Below, piece after piece: positions 58,821-64,000 of a DNA stretch of 64,000 nucleotides. The notes below the pieces were generated by a model, which saw nothing but the letters and a program-made list of their open reading frames with translations, was not told the DNA's origin and ran no database searches. Each line of letters opens with the position of its first letter. Position 1 is the stretch's first letter. Source of the DNA: Molanna angustata. Taxonomy: Eukaryota; Arthropoda; Insecta; Trichoptera; Molannidae. Location of the stretch: NCBI GenBank assembly GCA_963576475.1, contig OY754964.1, positions 49,561,473 through 49,625,472 on the forward strand, written 5' to 3'. The position numbers and the translations under genes were made by a program.

Positions 58821-61710
58821 CTAATGTTTGGTCTCATTAACAAGTGCAGTGTATAGGCAACTTCTATAGATGCCGATCGAGTCATTAAATATATCTGTGT
58901 ATTGTGCATACTGGTTCCCCAAACTATGCAGTCTTTGCAAGGTTGAATTAGCCCGGTATACGCTAGTGTTAGTATGACAATAAAATGGCGCGGTACTGCG
59001 TGTGACCAGGGACGGCACCCGCAAATTTATAGCACTGAGCAAGTAAGGGGTGTCAGTATGCGAGTTTAATATTTTAAATAAAAATAACAGATCTGCTAAA
59101 ATTCTTCTCTGTGACAGTGGCAATAAATTGGTTAGCTTCATAAGACTGTTATAATTTATATAATCAATCGGTATTCCAAGTTTAAAATTAATAAACCTAA
59201 GAAATTTTCTCTGAACTTTTTCCAAAGTATTAATATGAATAGAATAACAAGGAGACCAAACAGTGGAATTATATTCAAGGTGGCTTCTAACAAGAGTTTT
59301 ATATAATAAAGACAAAGTAAAAATATTAGTGAAAGCATTTGATACTCGCAATACAAATCCAAGCATCTGTAGAGCTCTGTCATGAATGTTGTTGATGTGT
59401 TTTATAAACGAGAGTTTTGTATCAAATGTCACCCCAAGATCTTTCACTTCAGCTGTTCTAAGTAGAACATTGTTGTTCAATGTATATTTATTAAGAATCG
59501 GTGATTTAATTTTATAAAATGAAATACATAACTTGACATTTGTTAATATTCAGATTCAACTTATTAGAAAGGCACCAATCATACAAAGTATCCAGATTTC
59601 GCTGTAATATCAAACAGTCATTCAAATCTTTGATCTTCCGGAAAAGTTTTAAATCGTCAGCAAAAAGAAGAACCTTTACATAGTCGAAAATATTTATGAT
59701 ATCGTTTATAAATAGAATAAACAATAGGGGACCTATGTGGGATCCCTGAGGTACCCCGCTGGTAGCTTTAAACTGATACGATTCAACAGAGCAAATTTTA
59801 ACATACAACAATCTATTGCAAAGGTAAGATGAGAACCAATTAAGTAATTTGCCATTAATTCCCATCTGTTTCATTTTGAATATTAAAATTTGGTGAGATA
59901 CCTTGTCAAAAGCCTTGCTAAAGTCTGTGTAGATGGAGTCTACTTGAAATTTTTTAGCAAGACAGTTCGAAAGGTAATTTTCATATTCAGTTAAGTTGGT
60001 TAAAGTTGATCTACCAGAGAAAAAACCGTGTTGATTTGGAGTTATAATCGGTTTTACAAAAAACATAATTTTATCCAGGACTAGACTTTCCAACATTTTT
60101 GGTAAAGTCGACTGTATACAGATAGGACGGTAATTCGATATGTCCATTTTGTCACCTTTTTTGAAAATGGGTGTTAAGTGACTAATTTTCCATTGTGAAG
60201 GGAAGCTTCCTTCGAAAAGAGATTGATTGAAAAGTGTGCATATGGGTGCCGCCATTTCGAGTGAACAGGACTTTAAAAATACCGGAGGAATATTATCCGG
60301 TCCTCCCGATTTGTTGGAGTCTAGTTTATTTATTTTCGCTGTAATGTCAGCTGGTGTAAATAGAAAGTTTGGGATATTTAGAAATTGAGACGAGATGTAC
60401 GAAGGAACTGTCGAATCCAGATCTTCGATATATACAGATTTAAAGAAATCTGCAAACAGGTTAACGATCCCTTGCACATTGTCCCTACTCTTGTTACCAT
60501 AGTACATCTGGCTAGGATAAATCAATGAGTTAGTTCTTTGTTGTTTTGTAAAATACCAAAATTTCTTTATATTCGTAGGAATAGATTGCTCGACAGTTGA
60601 GATGTATTCTTGATAACAACAACGAGTAAGTAAGCTACATTTTTTTCTCAACACACAAAAAGTTTCGTAATTAATAATAGAACGGGTTTCTTTGTATGAT
60701 CTGTGTGCGATTTTTTTTTGGGTAATGAGTTTTTTTAATTCCGTTGTAAACCAGATTGGGTATTTAGAACTTTTTATTTGTACCATTGGTACAAACATGT
60801 CTAAGGCTTTTAGTATTGTATTATAAAACTTATCTATATTTATTTCCAGAGTATTACATAAAATTGAATTCCAGTTAACATTGTTTAAATAAGCATTTAT
60901 GTCCATATAGTTAGCTTTGTTAAAGTTGCGGTTCATAACATTACATTCAATGTGGTTTATTTCAGAGGCTGTTATTTTTATGTCTAAAGGGGGGTGATAG
61001 TTGTCGATGGGAAGTAATTCATGATTTGATTTATCAATTATTACTTTAGTATCGCTCGAAAGTATTAAATCTAGAGTTCTACCATTAATATTATATATAT
61101 GATTTAATTGACTTAAATCTAGAAATGTACACATATCAACCAATTCTCTAGCACTCTCCGACAGTTGAGAATTTGCAGCAACCTTGCCGTTAGTATCCCA
61201 TGTTACATTAGGTAAGTTGTAGTCACCGGCCAGTACAAAAGTAGCTTCAGGGTATTTGTATTTGAATGTTTCGATTTCTTCTGAGTGCTTTTTGTATAAT
61301 TCAGGATCAGATGATGGAGGAATATATGTGCAGCCTATTATGATTTTCTTAGAGTGGGTCTTGATAAGAACAAATAACTGTTCAATGCATGTATACTTAG
61401 TAGGTAGGCTAGTTGAATTTAATTTCTTAGAAATAGCGATAAATACTCCCCCACCTCTTATTTTGTCGCTAGTAGTTTGGCTTCGGTCTAAACGGAAAGT
61501 GTTATAGTTATCGAATCCCAGTTCTTCTGTATAAATATTAAAGTCCAACCAGGTTTCAGTTAGTAGAAATAAATCAGCCTCTATTAGTGGTATATGTGTT
61601 TTAAGTTCATTAATTTTAGTTTTAATCCCTCTAGTATTTTGGTAGTAGCATCTTATATTTAAATTCTTGATGAGTTTTTTGGTTGCGTTGATACAATTTT
61701 TGGCGTAGAA
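58821..61710 (-). pseudogene. ORF2 of the CR1-group LINE, one frameshift
   Basis: Endonuclease motifs: YYQNTRGIKTKINEL, LTETW, RGGGVFIAI, AGDYNLPNVTW, LDLILSS and NYHPPLDIKI (the usual SDH is DNYH). Reverse transcriptase: NYRPICIQSTLPKMLESLV, TDFSKAFDKVSH, SGVPQGSHIGPLLFILFIN and catalytic FADD. The frame runs 61710-59512 (732 codons), then a 4-nt insertion-like shift at about 59520-59527 moves the C-terminal part (AEVKDLGVTFDTKLSFIKH to 58821) into another frame. Total coding length is about 960 codons, normal for CR1 ORF2. The window gives no ATG for ORF2. Confidence 0.85.
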
Positions 61711-62369
61711 TTAATGTATTTGATAGTTAAATTCGTTTCTCCGTCCTTTTGGCGAGTTTCCAATTCAGTTCGTAGGTCGACCAATTGTTTTCTTTGTAGC
61801 GGTGTTAAATCATGAGTTATTTTAAGTCCATTTTTAAATTTGAATTTATTTTGTAAAATGTGTATTGCTTGAGAAGAATCCTTCAATACAACTTTCAAGG
61901 GACGAATTCTGTTGTTTTGTTTCACACCAAGTCTATAGACCTTTAACTTTTCTGTATCTATGTTGTCAAAATCTTTTAAAATGTCATTGACGTAATTTGT
62001 ATCATCTGTAATTGCTTGAATTTGAGTTATTGAGCTGCTTTCTGGAACATTAAATACAATAATATTCTTAGATCTGTTCTTTCTTTCCTCTATCTCTGCA
62101 ACAGTTTCACATATGTCGGGTGCATTCACGTGTTGGGAAGAAACAGAAAGTGACTGGTTATTTATAATTTGTTTTAGTGCGTTTAACTCGCCTTCCATGC
62201 TGCCCATCTTTACTGCCATTTGTCCGATTGTACCAAGTAGTTCAGAAAACATAGGAGCTAATTTAGCCATTTGCTCTTTATTAAATCTATTAGTTGGATC
62301 CATAACAACAATATTCAAATTATTAATCTGCTCCTTAGCGTTCATTATGTATTGTTGCGCATTATCCAT
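61659..62369 (-). CDS. ORF1 protein of the CR1-group LINE (236 aa)
   Basis: An RNA-binding chaperone-like ORF1. Residues 1-80 are helical/coiled-coil-like (FSELLGTIGQMAVKMGSMEG). The conserved centre is NRSKNIIVFNVPESS (an RRM-like strand), then KLKVYRLGVKQNNRIRPLKV and QRKQLVDLRTELETRQKDGE. ATG at 62369. Its stop lies inside ORF2, with 52 nt of overlap, so ORF2 is probably made by re-initiation. Confidence 0.8.
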   Translation of the reverse strand: MDNAQQYIMNAKEQINNLNIVVMDPTNRFNKEQMAKLAPMFSELLGTIGQMAVKMGSMEGELNALKQIINNQSLSVSSQHVNAPDICETVAEIEERKNRSKNIIVFNVPESSSITQIQAITDDTNYVNDILKDFDNIDTEKLKVYRLGVKQNNRIRPLKVVLKDSSQAIHILQNKFKFKNGLKITHDLTPLQRKQLVDLRTELETRQKDGETNLTIKYINSTPKIVSTQPKNSSRI

Positions 62370-62560
62370 TATGACTTGCTTGTTCTTGTATTTACAAATT
62401 GTAATTAAAATATTCGTATGTAATGTCAGTTAATATCAGTAACCAGAGACGCCCCTGCTCTAAGTTCAAATTCCAATATACGTAGGAAGTACCTATCCAC
62501 CGCAAGCCGCGTACTGCACGTTCAGCGGTGTGTAGGTATAGAGCGTATTGTATACAGGAT

Positions 62561-63845
62561 AGCGGGTAGATAAATTATTTTACCAGTATAAATTAGCAGC
62601 AGAAAAAGTTGTTATTCTTATTTTTAAATGTACAGATCTCACCAGATTTCAGTTTAAATCAGCTGACGCTCTTTACTGTGGTTTACTTTATCTCCTGGTT
62701 AAATCTTACACTGATTGCACTTCTTAAACAACAATTATTGATTAAAAACTTGTAGAACAACAACGGTGTGCGTGCACTGTGAACTAGGATTTTTGTAATG
62801 ATGATGTATTGGAGCAGCAATGATAATGATATATCATTGCTGCTCCAATACATTGGAATAGTAGGATTAACTTTTTCTGGATACGTCAAGCAAGGGCGTA
62901 CCCAGAGCCTTCAGTCCAGGCAAACCCTTAAAGAAAATTGGAAATGTAGAAAATTTAATGTTTTTCTAGCATTGTTTTTCATTTGAGTGCTCGTGAAGAT
63001 ATTTTAAAATCATATGCCAAAATAATATTTAAATTTGTGGCCCTTTCTAGCATCGTATCTGCTACATACGGTTCAATTTTTAATCTTGTGGTATGGTTTC
63101 AATAAAACAGAAAAAATATATTGGGTCTTGAATTTCTTAACTCAATATTCTTAGGCAAGCCAAGATTTTCGGCTTCTGTAAGCAACTCCGCTCCTGACGT
63201 CAAGTACAATAAATTAGTTATTTGACACGATTGAATTCGAAACGGCAGCATCGTCCTCAGGATGGATGACAGCTAACTCTGTAGCAGTGTGCTGCGAAAT
63301 GGTTAATATGCAGGGGAAGAACAGTAGCGTCAGTATCAAGGGCGGATACAATTTTGATAACGGAAACATTTTGATAAGTATTATAATCATAAAATTGTAT
63401 TTGTATGATAACACAAATACAATTTTATGATTATAATACTTTATGAAAAAAAATTTATTTATGAAAAAAGCATATTCACATTTGACCTTTTGTGATAATC
63501 TTACGTTCAAGTCGATTTACAAACTCGATTTCCGAAAATGTTACGTGCGTATATAACCTTTAACATTTATCGAACCGAGTATTTGCCAGGAACTTAGATT
63601 TTACTCCTCCAAAGACCTTTTCTCTCTCCTACAAGATAAAATACGCTACGCAATATAAATACGTCACGCATATCCTTATTTTTATTTATACATGAAGGAT
63701 AAAAGAAAAAAAAAATAATACTTAAGTTCTTGAACTGGAAAATAGAATATTGTGTATGAATAGTAAAAATAATGTCTTTTAAAGTAAACGAAGCGAAGGA
63801 CGAATACGTATATTTTTCGTCGTAACGAGAACATGTAGGTATAGT
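62561..63845. other. Intergenic stretch with two perfect hairpins
   Basis: 62805-62852: 21-bp arms ('tgtattggagcagcaatgat'), 6-nt loop. 63377-63440: 28-bp arms ('agtattataatcataaaa...'), 8-nt loop. A TE-like phrase 'caagggcgtacccagagcc' occurs at 62888. No gene supported. Confidence 0.6.
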
Positions 63846-63945
63846 TGTCGCCAAATAATTTGAACTTTTATCCGAGAAGGGGGGCGATTTGCACGTAAAC
63901 CAACGAAGCAAAAATACACAACCGGAAGCTCGTTCAAAATGTTTG
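63846..63945 (+). repeat. Interspersed repeat R3, copy 2
   Basis: Same order of words as 27740-27860: 'tccgagaaggggggcgattt', 'accaacgaagcaaaaata', 'accggaagctcgttcaaa'. Truncated centre relative to copy 1. Confidence 0.65.
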
Positions 63946-64000
63946 GCGAAAACTATAGTATTAATTTTCCTGGCTGTAATATTTATAAACATAATTAGAG

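Larger units (their letters stand above)
58318..62560 (-). mobile_element. CR1-group LINE, nearly complete, two ORFs
   Basis: On the minus strand: a 5' UTR (up to about 62560), ORF1 (62369-61659), ORF2 with endonuclease and reverse transcriptase (61710-58821, one frameshift near 59520), and a 3' UTR. The UTR is built of about 30-bp A/T repeats ('catgtaaaaatatgtaaa') and ends 'aaattaaataaataaatt'. No target duplication was found, as usual for CR1. Two shorter relatives lie at 13.6 and 26.9 kb. With one frameshift and few other defects it is recent. Confidence 0.85.

Overview
The window is AT-rich eukaryotic DNA, almost certainly from an insect. Genes are split by introns with GT/AG borders, genes are sparse, and most of the sequence is transposable elements, SINEs, tandem repeats and hairpins. 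The RTE-clade retrotransposons with (TATG)n tails, the tRNA-derived SINEs and the frequent gtaggta/acctac words fit an insect such as a lepidopteran or hemipteran. The order cannot be fixed from sequence alone.

Left edge (1-11 kb): a small three-exon THAP zinc-finger gene lies on the minus strand (2711 to 1130, 132 aa, polyadenylation signal overlapping its stop). About 8 kb of AT-rich spacer follows, with one broken LINE fragment at 9.3-9.6 kb.

Centre (11-46 kb): one minus-strand gene can be assembled from five exons (46152-45930, 42792-42722, 15440-15360, 12508-12323, 11536-11087). All junctions are in phase and give a 336-aa Tyr/Gly/Pro-rich protein of unknown function. Its 27-kb second intron (15441-42721) is a repeat landscape. 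It holds tandem arrays with 125-, 41-, 43-, 33- and 24-bp periods, SINEs of three families, RTE, CR1/L2-like and jockey-like fragments, an RTE copy with an intact 638-codon reverse transcriptase frame, and a perfect 257-bp palindrome. It also holds a GC-rich patch with a plus-strand ORF that begins with a signal-peptide-like sequence. A foldback element family (14.7, 15.5 and 43.6-45.0 kb) lies in the gene's introns.

Right part (46-64 kb): the presumed promoter side of the central gene, with CpG-rich patches at 46.8 and 48.6 kb. Next come a 252-bp satellite array split by an RTE insertion with a 15-bp target duplication, a P-element/THAP9-like transposase derivative with conserved splice sites but no catalytic core, and a nearly complete two-ORF CR1-group LINE (58.3-62.4 kb) with one frameshift.

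There are no signs of bacterial operons, CRISPR arrays, rRNA or a functional tRNA. The genes form no shared pathway; the two host-like genes are separate transcription units in repeat-rich DNA.
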